DNA from: HGM04593 sp045592125
GTDB lineage: Bacteria > Bacteroidota > Bacteroidia > Bacteroidales > Bacteroidaceae
Direction: 5' to 3'
Length of the DNA stretch: 14,446 bases
Assembly: GCA_045592125.1 (NCBI GenBank)
Contig: JAZNUE010000013.1
Coordinates: 1 to 14,446, forward strand
In this document: positions 1 through 7,461 of the stretch, in pieces
Layout of the letters: every line of letters starts with the position of its first letter
Numbering within the stretch: position 1 is the first letter of the stretch
Position numbers and translations under genes: made by a program
The notes under the pieces: generated by a model
What the model saw: the letters and a program-made list of their open reading frames with translations, nothing else
What the model was told of the DNA's origin: nothing
The model's database searches: none

Positions 1-66
1 TTGCCGCCGTGTGGCTGCCAGTGAAGATACTGACACGGAGAATGGCGATGTAGCGCCAAGGCCTTG

Positions 67-197
67 GAGATTCCTCACTGCGTATCGGTATGACAAAACA
101 ACGTTTTGTTATCGGCGAGTTTTGCAGCAACAGGTCAAACGTAGCATAGCCGTAGGTTATGCCGTTTGGGTTGCTAAAAGCAAAACGAGTCAATGAC
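67..197 (+). repeat. Dispersed palindromic repeat, copy 1
   Basis: This non-coding unit recurs at 198-294 (direct) and 8521-8635 (inverted). Its core contains CAAACG/CGTTTG arms around GCATA...TATGC, so a single strand can fold into a bulged hairpin. The left part (67-105, starting GAGATTCCTC and ending in ATGACAAAACAACG) is a degenerate form of the segment at 8598-8635, so copies 1 and 3 share a composite structure. It ends in GAGTCAATGAC. It is REP- or MITE-like with no coding capacity; short reading frames through it give the same peptide wherever it occurs, which reflects the DNA repeat. Mobility is not demonstrated. Confidence 0.75.
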
Positions 198-294
198 CTT
201 TTTTGTTATCGACGAGTTTTGCAGCAACAGGTCAAACGCAGCATAGCCGCAGGTTATGCCGTTTGGGTTGCTAAAAGCAAAACGAGCCAATGAC
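198..294 (+). repeat. Dispersed palindromic repeat, copy 2 (tandem to copy 1)
   Basis: Nearly identical to 106-197 with a few substitutions (for example CGCAGCATAGCCGC against CGTAGCATAGCCGT) and the same GAGCCAATGAC end. It lacks the left GAGATTTC-type segment of copies 1 and 3. The two copies lie head to tail at about 97-base spacing. The rest of 295-478 holds no gene, only the AT-rich promoter region of the following operon. Confidence 0.75.
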
Positions 295-397
295 AGTGCA
301 AATATAGAATGACAATACCGCTGACTAGAGATTTCCCCGCATGTGTCCGCATCCTTGAACGTTTTTGGCCTGAAATGAGAAAATAATTCTATAATAG

Positions 398-427
398 TTT
401 TTTTTATAATCTTTTTGCTTATATTTG
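398..427 (+). promoter_or_regulatory. Promoter of the E1/E2/JAB operon
   Basis: TATATTTG at 420-427 matches the Bacteroidota -7 consensus TAnnTTTG exactly. The -33 position falls in a run of T (about 398-401) with no clear TTTG, so only half the promoter is strong. The likely start of transcription near 433-436 leaves a leader of about 45 bases before the ATG at 479. Confidence 0.55.
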
Positions 428-478
428 CAAATAATGTACATAGTGCGTACAAAAGCAATAAATTAAAGAATAACGAAT

Positions 479-2146
479 ATGGGATGGTGGAACAGGCAAG
501 GCACCGGTAATGGTGCAGGGCGTGAAGGCTGCAATGTCTTTGACACGCCTTCGCAGAAGGCAATCATCTATCAGAGCGAGCTTGATTTTATATCACGCTG
601 CATTCTTGACCGTACTAATATTGAGACTGGAGGCGAGCTCTTCGGCTTCTGGACCCAGGACGGTACGCCTGTTGTCATGTATGCTGTGGGTCCTGGGCCT
701 AATGCCAGGCATCACCAGACATCCTTTATACAGGACAGCGACTATGTTGCCAATATCGAGGCCGAGATATGCAACACCACAGGCATCCAGCACATAGGCC
801 AGTGGCATTCCCATCATCAGCTCTCGCTGGCCCATCCTAGCGGCGGCGATGTAATGTCGATGAGGAAAGGCGTGGGCCTGCCTGGTTTCCCCCGCATGCT
901 GCTATGCATTGGCAACTGCACTGCTACATCTACTACGGTTAATGCCTTCAACTTCCATGAGAAGACTCCTGGGCAGTATGTGCATGCCGCATGGGATGTG
1001 ATACCTATGCCCAGCCCGTTCAGGACGGCTATAGACGCCAGGTTCGCTTCGCGCCTGTATACTCCCCGCACCAGCAGGCCCTCATTCGGCGAAATGAAGG
1101 TGCTGCCACGCCGTGGAGCACAGCCTCAGCCAGCCTACATGCAGCATTGGCTCACCGAGGATGTGGGGAATGTAGAGATTATGAAAGGTTTCATAAGGTC
1201 GGCCGCAGCGCTTTTCGAAGGCTCGGCGCCGGCAGCAGAGATTCTTGATTCAGGCGAACCGCTCATCTCCCTCTTCTCTGGGGAGTACAGGGTGCTGCTG
1301 CCTTACGGTTTCCCGTATGCAGCGCCACGCTACGTGATTGTGGTTGACGAGAAATGCGAGAACGACCGCCGTATAGCCGAGGATACCGAAGGTGTGTGGG
1401 ATATGATAGACGCGCCGCTGGACAGGAAGTTCCCTGAGTGGCTCAGGCTCACACTCTCGGCCGTTGTGCCTCTGAGCATGCCGTGCGCGGAGTCGCAGCC
1501 GCCTGCATCTGTGCAGCCACATCCGGATGAACCACAGCAGCCGTCCCCTATATATGATGAACAGATACCGCTGCAGCAGCAACCGTCGCCTGTGCATGAT
1601 GAACCGCAGCAGTACGGTCAGGACTGCCCGGTAGAAGATGATGTGTACGGCACTGGGGCAGCCCAGCCGGCAACCTGCCGCTACGACAGGCTTATGGAGG
1701 AAAGGAACCTGCTGGAAATTGCCCTTCCCGACAACTCATTCAAGTTCACCCGCGAGGAGAATGGCAATATGGTTATTGAAGGGACAGTTCTCCCTCAAGG
1801 CGCTGCGTATGCCTATTCTGTGCGCATTACCAGGGACGCTGAATACAACCTGCGCAACATCGAGTGCTGCCAGGTTATCCCCGAGATAGGGCAGGGCGGG
1901 ATAAGCTATGATCCATTGCCGGTGCTTATTCCGGCAGCCGGGCGCCTGCTCGCGAAGAAAGTAACGGCCAGCACAACCGGGCTCGACATATACACCATGG
2001 CCTCGCTGCTGCTAAGGCTGCGTGAGAAGTCCATGCGTGACGGTACTGGCATTGAAGAGACCGTGTGCAGCCTTGCTGACAGCAGCGCCCTTTTCGACAT
2101 GTGCATGAGACAGGAACGAGAATTACTAAATATAAAGATAGACTGA
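479..2146 (+). CDS. JAB/JAMM (MPN) isopeptidase-like protein with extra E2-like segments
   Basis: 555 residues. Residues about 25-165 form a JAB/MPN metalloprotease domain: GGE with Glu53, then WHSH with His110 and His112, and Ser121-x-x-Asp124, which together are the complete JAMM zinc site. In this family the enzyme cleaves isopeptide or peptide bonds after ubiquitin-like modifiers. Two further parts are unusual. Residues about 225-335 contain a GEYRVLLPYGFPYAAPRYV stretch that resembles the strand 2 to PxxPP region of E2 folds, without an E2 cysteine motif. A Pro/Gln-rich linker (about 340-400) then leads to a C-terminal domain (about 403-525) with a similar strand pattern. The E2-like reading is by eye only. 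It is the first gene of the operon; its stop lies one base before the E2-like gene, so translation is probably coupled. A role as deconjugating peptidase or modifier-processing enzyme is inferred. Confidence 0.88.
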   Translation: MGWWNRQGTGNGAGREGCNVFDTPSQKAIIYQSELDFISRCILDRTNIETGGELFGFWTQDGTPVVMYAVGPGPNARHHQTSFIQDSDYVANIEAEICNTTGIQHIGQWHSHHQLSLAHPSGGDVMSMRKGVGLPGFPRMLLCIGNCTATSTTVNAFNFHEKTPGQYVHAAWDVIPMPSPFRTAIDARFASRLYTPRTSRPSFGEMKVLPRRGAQPQPAYMQHWLTEDVGNVEIMKGFIRSAAALFEGSAPAAEILDSGEPLISLFSGEYRVLLPYGFPYAAPRYVIVVDEKCENDRRIAEDTEGVWDMIDAPLDRKFPEWLRLTLSAVVPLSMPCAESQPPASVQPHPDEPQQPSPIYDEQIPLQQQPSPVHDEPQQYGQDCPVEDDVYGTGAAQPATCRYDRLMEERNLLEIALPDNSFKFTREENGNMVIEGTVLPQGAAYAYSVRITRDAEYNLRNIECCQVIPEIGQGGISYDPLPVLIPAAGRLLAKKVTASTTGLDIYTMASLLLRLREKSMRDGTGIEETVCSLADSSALFDMCMRQERELLNIKID

Positions 2147-2147
2147 T

Positions 2148-2612
2148 ATGGACAGTAGAAGATTTGAAATGGAAAAGAGGGTTATTGCCTATTACTTGCC
2201 TAACCCTAACTCTTATGCCTTTTGCGATGTTTACAGCAGCAAGCCTTACTTCCGTGCTGTAGCGCAGACAAACTCGGGCAATCCTTATGTGCTCCGCATA
2301 GAGTGCCCCAACTTCCCGAATACAAAGCCTAATGCCTATGTTGAATGTATGCTCCGCAATCACGAAGGCAAGCTCATGAACTCTCCAAGTTCGGCCGACC
2401 ACACTCTGGAGCAGCATCCCAACGGCTGGACACAGATTTGCCACTTCCATCCTAGGGCGTGGAAACCTGATATGTCGATATGGATGGTGTATATCCGCTG
2501 CGTCATGTGGCTCAACATATATGAGCAGACGCTGAAGACTGGCAAGACCATGGACTATTACCTGAGGCACATGAGCGAGAACTACTCTCTCGAGGATTAC
2601 CAGAACGCGTAA
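2148..2612 (+). CDS. E2-like ubiquitin-conjugating (UBC-fold) protein
   Basis: 154 residues, the usual size of a single UBC domain. Residues 45-65 (NPYVLRIECPNFPNTKPNAY) fit the E2 strand followed by the YPxxPP turn. Residues 90-98 read HPNGWTQIC: His90-Pro91-Asn92 matches the HPN tripeptide that supports catalysis, and Cys98 is placed as the thioester cysteine, with a gap two residues shorter than in typical eukaryotic E2s. Trp105-x-Pro107 and the following helix with WL also match E2 layout. It would accept an activated C-terminus from the ThiF-like protein and pass it to a target. It starts one base after the JAB gene and lies 46 bases before the E1 gene. Family assignment is strong from motif and context; the modifier and target are unknown. 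Confidence 0.85.
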   Translation: MDSRRFEMEKRVIAYYLPNPNSYAFCDVYSSKPYFRAVAQTNSGNPYVLRIECPNFPNTKPNAYVECMLRNHEGKLMNSPSSADHTLEQHPNGWTQICHFHPRAWKPDMSIWMVYIRCVMWLNIYEQTLKTGKTMDYYLRHMSENYSLEDYQNA

Positions 2613-2658
2613 GCGCAGCCCGACAATAACTGAATGTCTAATCTAAAAACATACTACT

Positions 2659-4122
2659 ATGCCAAAAACATTATCACTTGACGATGTCGCTAATGAGATG
2701 CGCGACAGGCAGAGCAACCCGTCTTCAAAGGCTTCGGCCCAGACAGTGTGGGACCCCAACAAGGGTATTTTTGTACAGCTCGCTCCAGGAGAGGAACTCT
2801 CTCCAGGCCAGGCGCCTCTCAACACCCTGGCGACAGAACCCTATTTCTCAAATCAGATGGCTGAAACAACGCCATCTGACTCTTTTTTTTATATTGACGG
2901 AGAGGAACTGAAGGGGTTTGTAGCGTCTGGCGTTAAGCAGGCATCGGGTATTGCCTATGAGTGGGAAGAGGAGAATGTCATCCACCTTCATTTCTCTCCC
3001 ATCAGGCATTCGTTTGGCAAGGTACACACCGTGAGCTTTGCCATTGCAGGCGCTGCTCATGACAGTGCCGCAGACATTAGGGTAGACATTCACGGCGAGG
3101 CCGATGTCAAGGTGGACGGCGCCGAAGTATCGATAATCCCTTCAAAGGATAACATCTACAAGCGCGCCAAGGGCCTGCTTGAGATTGGCACGCTTGCCGA
3201 CAAGCGCGTGCTCATCATTGGCCTAGGAAGCGGCGGAGCGCCTATAGCAGTTGAGTTTGCCAAGGCGGGAATAGGGCACTTTGTGCTGGCCGATTTCGAT
3301 AGGGTAGAGCTCCATAACCTTTCACGCCACATATGTACCATAAACGACCTTGGGCGCCTGAAGACCGACGCTGTGGCCGATGCCATACTGGGCAAGAATC
3401 CTTATGCCGAGATTGTAAAGTACCCTATTGACGTGAACCAGCACCTCGACCTGCTCGACAGCGAGATAGCCAAGGCCGATGTCGTGATGGTGTGCACCGA
3501 CAACAATACATCGCGCTACAAGGTATCGGAACTGCTGGTGAAGAACAAGACTGTGGGTATCTTCGGCAGGGCCGTGACACGTGCCGAGGGCGGCGATGTC
3601 TTTATCTACCGTCCAGGACAGGCCTGCTACTTCTGCCTGCTGGGTACCGACTGGTTCAACCCCGAGGATGAGGAGATTACAAACTTTGAGTCGGCAAAGC
3701 GCTCGGGGCAGATACCTGCCTATGTGTCTCTTGAGGACGCCGAGGCCTTTGTACAGGTGGGCCTTAGCTCGGATATCGAGCCCATTACGAACATGATGGT
3801 TAAGCTGGCGCTTGTGGAGCTCTCGCGCGGCACCGAGTCGGGCATTAACTCCCTTGAGGACGAGCTCAAGCAGAACTATTTCATGTGGGCCAACAGACGC
3901 GAGCGCCAGTATGAGCGCTGGGGAACCTTCACAAACACCGACCGCATGCCAACCATAATGAAATGGTATGGTGTTGACATTGCCCATAACGGACATTGCA
4001 ACCTTTGCGGCGAAGAGGCGGAACTGACAGTGGAGACAGAATCGACCAGGCTCATTCATGAGAAGATGGGCGAGTTTGCCAACATAAAGGCGCCCGAGAT
4101 TGGCCTTGACTCATTCAACTAG
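2659..4122 (+). CDS. ThiF/E1-like adenylyltransferase with novel N-terminal domain
   Basis: 487 residues. The ThiF/MoeB/E1 adenylation domain begins near 166: GLGSGG at 188-193, ADFD at 211-214, Asn220 and Arg223 in HNLSR, Lys235, and TDN at 280-282 are the expected ATP and Mg contacts. Cys323-x-x-Cys326 and Cys447-x-x-Cys450 form the structural zinc site of the family. It should adenylate the C-terminus of a modifier or of a protein target. Residues 1-165 are not recognised; 75-160 look beta-rich. No cysteine lies between the two CxxC pairs, where ThiF and many E1s carry their reactive cysteine, so activated intermediates may go straight to the E2-like protein or another cysteine may serve. 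It sits between the E2-like and Clp-like genes with gaps of 46 and 43 bases. Confidence 0.9.
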   Translation: MPKTLSLDDVANEMRDRQSNPSSKASAQTVWDPNKGIFVQLAPGEELSPGQAPLNTLATEPYFSNQMAETTPSDSFFYIDGEELKGFVASGVKQASGIAYEWEEENVIHLHFSPIRHSFGKVHTVSFAIAGAAHDSAADIRVDIHGEADVKVDGAEVSIIPSKDNIYKRAKGLLEIGTLADKRVLIIGLGSGGAPIAVEFAKAGIGHFVLADFDRVELHNLSRHICTINDLGRLKTDAVADAILGKNPYAEIVKYPIDVNQHLDLLDSEIAKADVVMVCTDNNTSRYKVSELLVKNKTVGIFGRAVTRAEGGDVFIYRPGQACYFCLLGTDWFNPEDEEITNFESAKRSGQIPAYVSLEDAEAFVQVGLSSDIEPITNMMVKLALVELSRGTESGINSLEDELKQNYFMWANRRERQYERWGTFTNTDRMPTIMKWYGVDIAHNGHCNLCGEEAELTVETESTRLIHEKMGEFANIKAPEIGLDSFN

Positions 4123-4165
4123 GAGGCCCAGCATGTTTTTTCAGCACCACTAATGTATATACACT

Positions 4166-6454
4166 ATGTCTTCTCCAATAGATTTCTCAAGTTTTTCCAC
4201 CCGGTTGCTCAAGTCAATTGAGGCTACCGGGCAGTTCAGCAGACGCCTGGGCAGGTCGCAGATTGACGCGGCGTGTCTTGTTGCAGGCCTCTGCCAGGTA
4301 GACAATGCTGCTGTAAGCTCGTTCTTCCAGAGCCGCGGCTATGATTTCAATGCGTCTATGCAGCGCCTTGCGGCCACCTTCAACGTGCGGCAGCCGGTTA
4401 TGCAGGGAGTCCATTTCTCGCCCGAGGTGGAGAAGACGTTCGCCCATTGTGCCTCGTCGTACCGCGCTGTCGACATGCCCCAGCTGCTCGAAGCGCTCCT
4501 TAAGTGCGCTCCTACCGAACTGGTGTGCCACCTGGTGAGGCTCCCGCAGGCCCAGCGCCAAGGCTTTCCCGGCAACATGCCGGGCGCAGGCATGCCAGGA
4601 CCCCAGCAGCCGGCAGCACGTCCTCAACAGGCACAGCCTTCGGAAAGTGCGGCACAGCAGCCCGGTGCCCAGAGGAACCCTGCCGATGACGACAGCTCGA
4701 CAGGCGAGACTGTAAGGAAGTATTGCCAGAACATGCTGCAGCTTGCTGCCAGCGGCAAGTACAGGCATGCGATAGGGCGCGACGAGGAACTCAAGCGTGT
4801 CTATCTAATCCTTGCCAGGAGCTCAAAGAACAACCCCGTGCTTGTTGGAGAACCAGGTACCGGTAAGACTGCAATTGCCGAGGAACTGGCACTCAGGCTC
4901 TACGAGGGAAAGGTGCCCGAGGACCTGGCGCAGCTCAAGCTCTACAGCCTTGACTTTGCCTCGGTAAAGGCGCTCCCCGATAAGGTGGACGTAATGAAGA
5001 AGATTCTTGAGGAGGCGACTGGCGACCCAAGGCTAGTGCTCTTCATTGATGAGATACACATGATTATAAGTGCGTGCAGCTGTTCCGACAATGACATTGC
5101 GAACCTGCTGAAACCGGCCATGGCGCGTGGCGAGATCAAGGTCTTCGGCGCGACTACACTTGATGAGTACAAGCGCATTGAGAAGGACCCGGCCTTCGAG
5201 CGCCGTTTCCAGAAGGTGGTAGTAGATGAGCCGGACATTGAGTCGGCAATAAAGATTCTTCAGGGTTCGAAGCGCAAGTTCGAGGAACATCACGAGGTTA
5301 CCATACCCGACGAGGTGTGCAAGGCTGCCGTTACCCTCTCGGCAAGGTACATTACCAACCGCAGGCTCCCCGACAAGGCATTTGACCTCATTGACGAGGC
5401 CGCAGCATGCGTCAGGCTCGAGGAACCCGACAGGCAGGCACTCTCGGCTAATGATATCATGAAGGTAATCACTGCCTGGACTGGCATTCCTGTTGACAGC
5501 ATGGACGAGAACGAGACCCGCCGCCTGCAGAACATTGAGGAAGAGCTCAAGGGCTCAGTCATTGGGCAGGACGAGGCAGTGAAGGTTGTCTCCGAGGCAA
5601 TCAAGAGAAACCGTATGGGTTTCAGCGACCCGTCGCGCCCCATCGGTTCCTTCCTGTTCCTTGGTACCACTGGTACAGGAAAGACCGAGCTCTGCAAGGC
5701 TGTCGCCAAGTTCCTTTTCAATGACCCCAATATGATGGTGCGCATTGACATGAGCGAGTACCAGCAGGAGCACTCGGCCCACAGGCTCTTCGGTGCCCCT
5801 CCGGGATATGTGGGATACGACGAAGGCGGCCAACTCACCGAGGCTGTCTACCGCAAGCCCTTCAGCGTCGTGCTTTTCGACGAGATTGAGAAGGCGCACC
5901 CCAAGATTTACGAGACTCTTCTCCAGGTGCTTGACGACGGACGCATGACCGACGGAAAGGGCAAGGTGGTGAATTTCAAGAACACCATCATTGTAATGAC
6001 ATCGAATATTGGGCAGCAGTGCATTCTCGACGCCATGTGCGGCCGTGAGGCAACCGAGGCCGAAGTTGAGATGTGTATCGGCCAGGTTCTCCAGCAGCTG
6101 CGCTCAAGGGTCGCTCCCGAGTTCATTAACCGCATTGACGATATCGTCATGTTCAGGCCGCTTTCAAGGGAGAGCATTGCCAGGATTGCCGAGCTTAATA
6201 TCAAGAAGGAGCAGAAGAAACTCAAGGAGAATGGCATTGAGATGACATTTGACCCCTCTGTCCTCGACTTCATTGTAGAGCACGGCTACCAGCCCGAGTA
6301 TGGCGGGCGTCCTGTAAAGAGGGCGATAACCGACTATATTCTCGACCCTCTCTCGAGCGAGCTTGTCGACGGCACTGTTACCCGCGGGTCGGTTATAAAC
6401 GTCTCGGTGCAGAACGGCAAGGTAACGTTCACTAATGCCTCGCCAGGCATGTGA
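4166..6454 (+). CDS. ClpA-size two-domain Clp/Hsp100 AAA+ unfoldase
   Basis: 762 residues, close to ClpA and shorter than ClpB because the coiled-coil middle domain is absent. Residues about 10-125 resemble the Clp N-terminal repeat; about 130-175 is a Pro/Gln/Ala-rich linker. D1 has Walker A GEPGTGKT (228-235), Walker B LVLFIDE (about 290-296) and an arginine-finger region FERRF. D2 has Walker A GTTGTGKT (500-507), the pore loop GYVG in GAPPGYVGYDEGG, Walker B VVLFDE (568-573) and the PEFINRID segment. Two oddities: the D1 pore loop KYRGEFEER is replaced by ALPDKVDV, and no [IV]G[FL] ClpP-docking motif follows the D2 sensor TSNIG. It is therefore more likely a stand-alone remodelling or disassembly ATPase than a ClpP partner. 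It follows the E1 gene in the same operon and probably handles modified proteins, which is inferred. Confidence 0.9.
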   Translation: MSSPIDFSSFSTRLLKSIEATGQFSRRLGRSQIDAACLVAGLCQVDNAAVSSFFQSRGYDFNASMQRLAATFNVRQPVMQGVHFSPEVEKTFAHCASSYRAVDMPQLLEALLKCAPTELVCHLVRLPQAQRQGFPGNMPGAGMPGPQQPAARPQQAQPSESAAQQPGAQRNPADDDSSTGETVRKYCQNMLQLAASGKYRHAIGRDEELKRVYLILARSSKNNPVLVGEPGTGKTAIAEELALRLYEGKVPEDLAQLKLYSLDFASVKALPDKVDVMKKILEEATGDPRLVLFIDEIHMIISACSCSDNDIANLLKPAMARGEIKVFGATTLDEYKRIEKDPAFERRFQKVVVDEPDIESAIKILQGSKRKFEEHHEVTIPDEVCKAAVTLSARYITNRRLPDKAFDLIDEAAACVRLEEPDRQALSANDIMKVITAWTGIPVDSMDENETRRLQNIEEELKGSVIGQDEAVKVVSEAIKRNRMGFSDPSRPIGSFLFLGTTGTGKTELCKAVAKFLFNDPNMMVRIDMSEYQQEHSAHRLFGAPPGYVGYDEGGQLTEAVYRKPFSVVLFDEIEKAHPKIYETLLQVLDDGRMTDGKGKVVNFKNTIIVMTSNIGQQCILDAMCGREATEAEVEMCIGQVLQQLRSRVAPEFINRIDDIVMFRPLSRESIARIAELNIKKEQKKLKENGIEMTFDPSVLDFIVEHGYQPEYGGRPVKRAITDYILDPLSSELVDGTVTRGSVINVSVQNGKVTFTNASPGM

Positions 6455-6489
6455 TTGGTAATTGATTGTATAATTGTAATTGAATGCGT

Positions 6490-6523
6490 GAAGGTGCGGT
6501 CCCGCTGGCGAACAGGCGCCTTC
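6490..6523 (+). other. Intergenic stem-loop between Clp-like and SH3 genes
   Basis: GAAGGTGC (6490-6497) and GCGCCTTC (6516-6523) pair over 8 positions with one G-T. No T run follows, so it is not a standard terminator; it could be an mRNA processing or stability element within the 89-base gap of the operon. Confidence 0.35.
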
Positions 6524-6543
6524 AAAGAAAGTAACACAGAGAT

Positions 6544-7281
6544 ATGGCACTTCCTTCTCTTTCCGATTTTGACCCCAATACCGGCAGGTTCACTAACGTT
6601 GCTCCTGTCATCAGGATTCCACAGAACACGAGGACTTCCTCCTCCTCTTCCTATTCAGGCACGTCAACAGTGCGCAGCCGTAGCCTGTGGACGCGTTTCA
6701 ACGACGCTGTTGCCGAAGTGGGCAACTGGTTTGCCGAACATGTGGACAAGGCAATAAGCGTGTGCTGCTTCCTTGTCATTGCGGCAGTTGTTATCCTGGC
6801 TATCATATACGTAATCACAACCTTCATACAGGAAGGCCTCATCTGGGCTATTGTTGTAGGAGTAATCTGTTGCGTAGTAGGTTATTTTACCGTGGGCCTT
6901 TCGTGGTACGTTATTCTTTTTTTGGTGAATGTTGTGATGTATGGCCTGCGGCTTATCTTCTGGAACGGTTGGACGCTGCTGCTCGTGCTCTGCCTCATTG
7001 GCGGTTCAATGCTTACCCAATGCGTCTCTGGCTTGTCCTCAGGCAGCAGTGCGCCTACTGAGGAAGTTGTCCAGTCCACATCTTCCAGTACTCAGGTCTA
7101 CCGCTGTACAGCACAGGTGCTTAACATCAGGACACAGCCTAATACCAGTAGCGGTGTCCTGGGCGTTCTGCGTGATGGCGATACCGTGGAGGTGCAGGAG
7201 ATTGTAAACGGCTTTGCATGTATCCTTTATAACGGACAGGAGGGATATGTGAGCATGAAGTATATGCGTCTGGTAGAGTAG
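6544..7281 (+). CDS. Membrane protein with C-terminal bacterial SH3 domain
   Basis: 245 residues. After a Ser-rich, soluble N-terminal part (1-65) come about four hydrophobic segments (about 71-95, 99-118, 120-136, 143-160). A Ser/Thr linker then leads to an SH3b domain at 184-245, shown by LNIRTQPN (193-200), VLRDGDTVEV and GYVSMKYMRLVE. Such domains commonly bind cell-wall peptides or proteins. Whether the SH3 part faces the periplasm depends on the number of membrane passes, which I cannot fix by eye. It is the last gene of the operon, 89 bases after the Clp-like gene and followed by an inverted repeat. It may tether the conjugation and unfoldase machinery to the membrane or be its effector; both are inference. 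Confidence 0.8.
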   Translation: MALPSLSDFDPNTGRFTNVAPVIRIPQNTRTSSSSSYSGTSTVRSRSLWTRFNDAVAEVGNWFAEHVDKAISVCCFLVIAAVVILAIIYVITTFIQEGLIWAIVVGVICCVVGYFTVGLSWYVILFLVNVVMYGLRLIFWNGWTLLLVLCLIGGSMLTQCVSGLSSGSSAPTEEVVQSTSSSTQVYRCTAQVLNIRTQPNTSSGVLGVLRDGDTVEVQEIVNGFACILYNGQEGYVSMKYMRLVE

Positions 7282-7320
7282 AGAAGCAGACTGCATAAAC
7301 TTATACAGCGGCTAATGCCC

Positions 7321-7365
7321 GCAAGACTCGCCAATGACAATACTGAGGTCATTGGCGAGTCTTGC
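7321..7365. repeat. Perfect 18-bp inverted repeat between convergent genes
   Basis: GCAAGACTCGCCAATGAC at 7321-7338 and its exact reverse complement at 7348-7365 enclose 9 bases. The structure lies between the convergent SH3 (plus) and YdeI-like (minus) genes and could end transcription from both sides, although no T run follows on either strand. The arms resemble the right end of repeat copies 1 and 2 (GCAAAACGAGCCAATGAC), which suggests the same repeat family. Remaining bases 7366-7461 show nothing else. Confidence 0.7.
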
Positions 7366-7461
7366 ATAACATTGTCTATGCGACAGCAAATTCCTCGCCA
7401 GTTGCCAGTAGGCTTTTGCGGGGGGAGGGAGTTCTTGCAACAGTCTTTTGCCGCTGCTGCA

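Noticed and set aside
11..196. 61-residue plus-strand frame
   Set aside because: It runs through repeat copy 1, and the same peptide (KTTFCYRRVLQQQVKRSIA...) arises in reverse at copy 3; the similarity comes from the DNA repeat, not from a gene.
67..294. CRISPR-like tandem repeat
   Set aside because: Only two units of about 97 bases, with no short regular repeats alternating with unique spacers and no cas genes.
174..563. 129-residue minus-strand frame
   Set aside because: Crosses repeat copy 2, the operon promoter and the start of the JAB gene; no recognisable domain.
3322..4059. 245-residue minus-strand frame inside the E1 gene
   Set aside because: Antisense shadow of a clearly conserved ThiF-like domain; no family features.
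479..7281. CBASS or PRTRC assignment for the conjugation operon
   Set aside because: No CD-NTase or effector of the CBASS type and no PRTRC partner genes are present; only the E1, E2 and JAB parts are shared.
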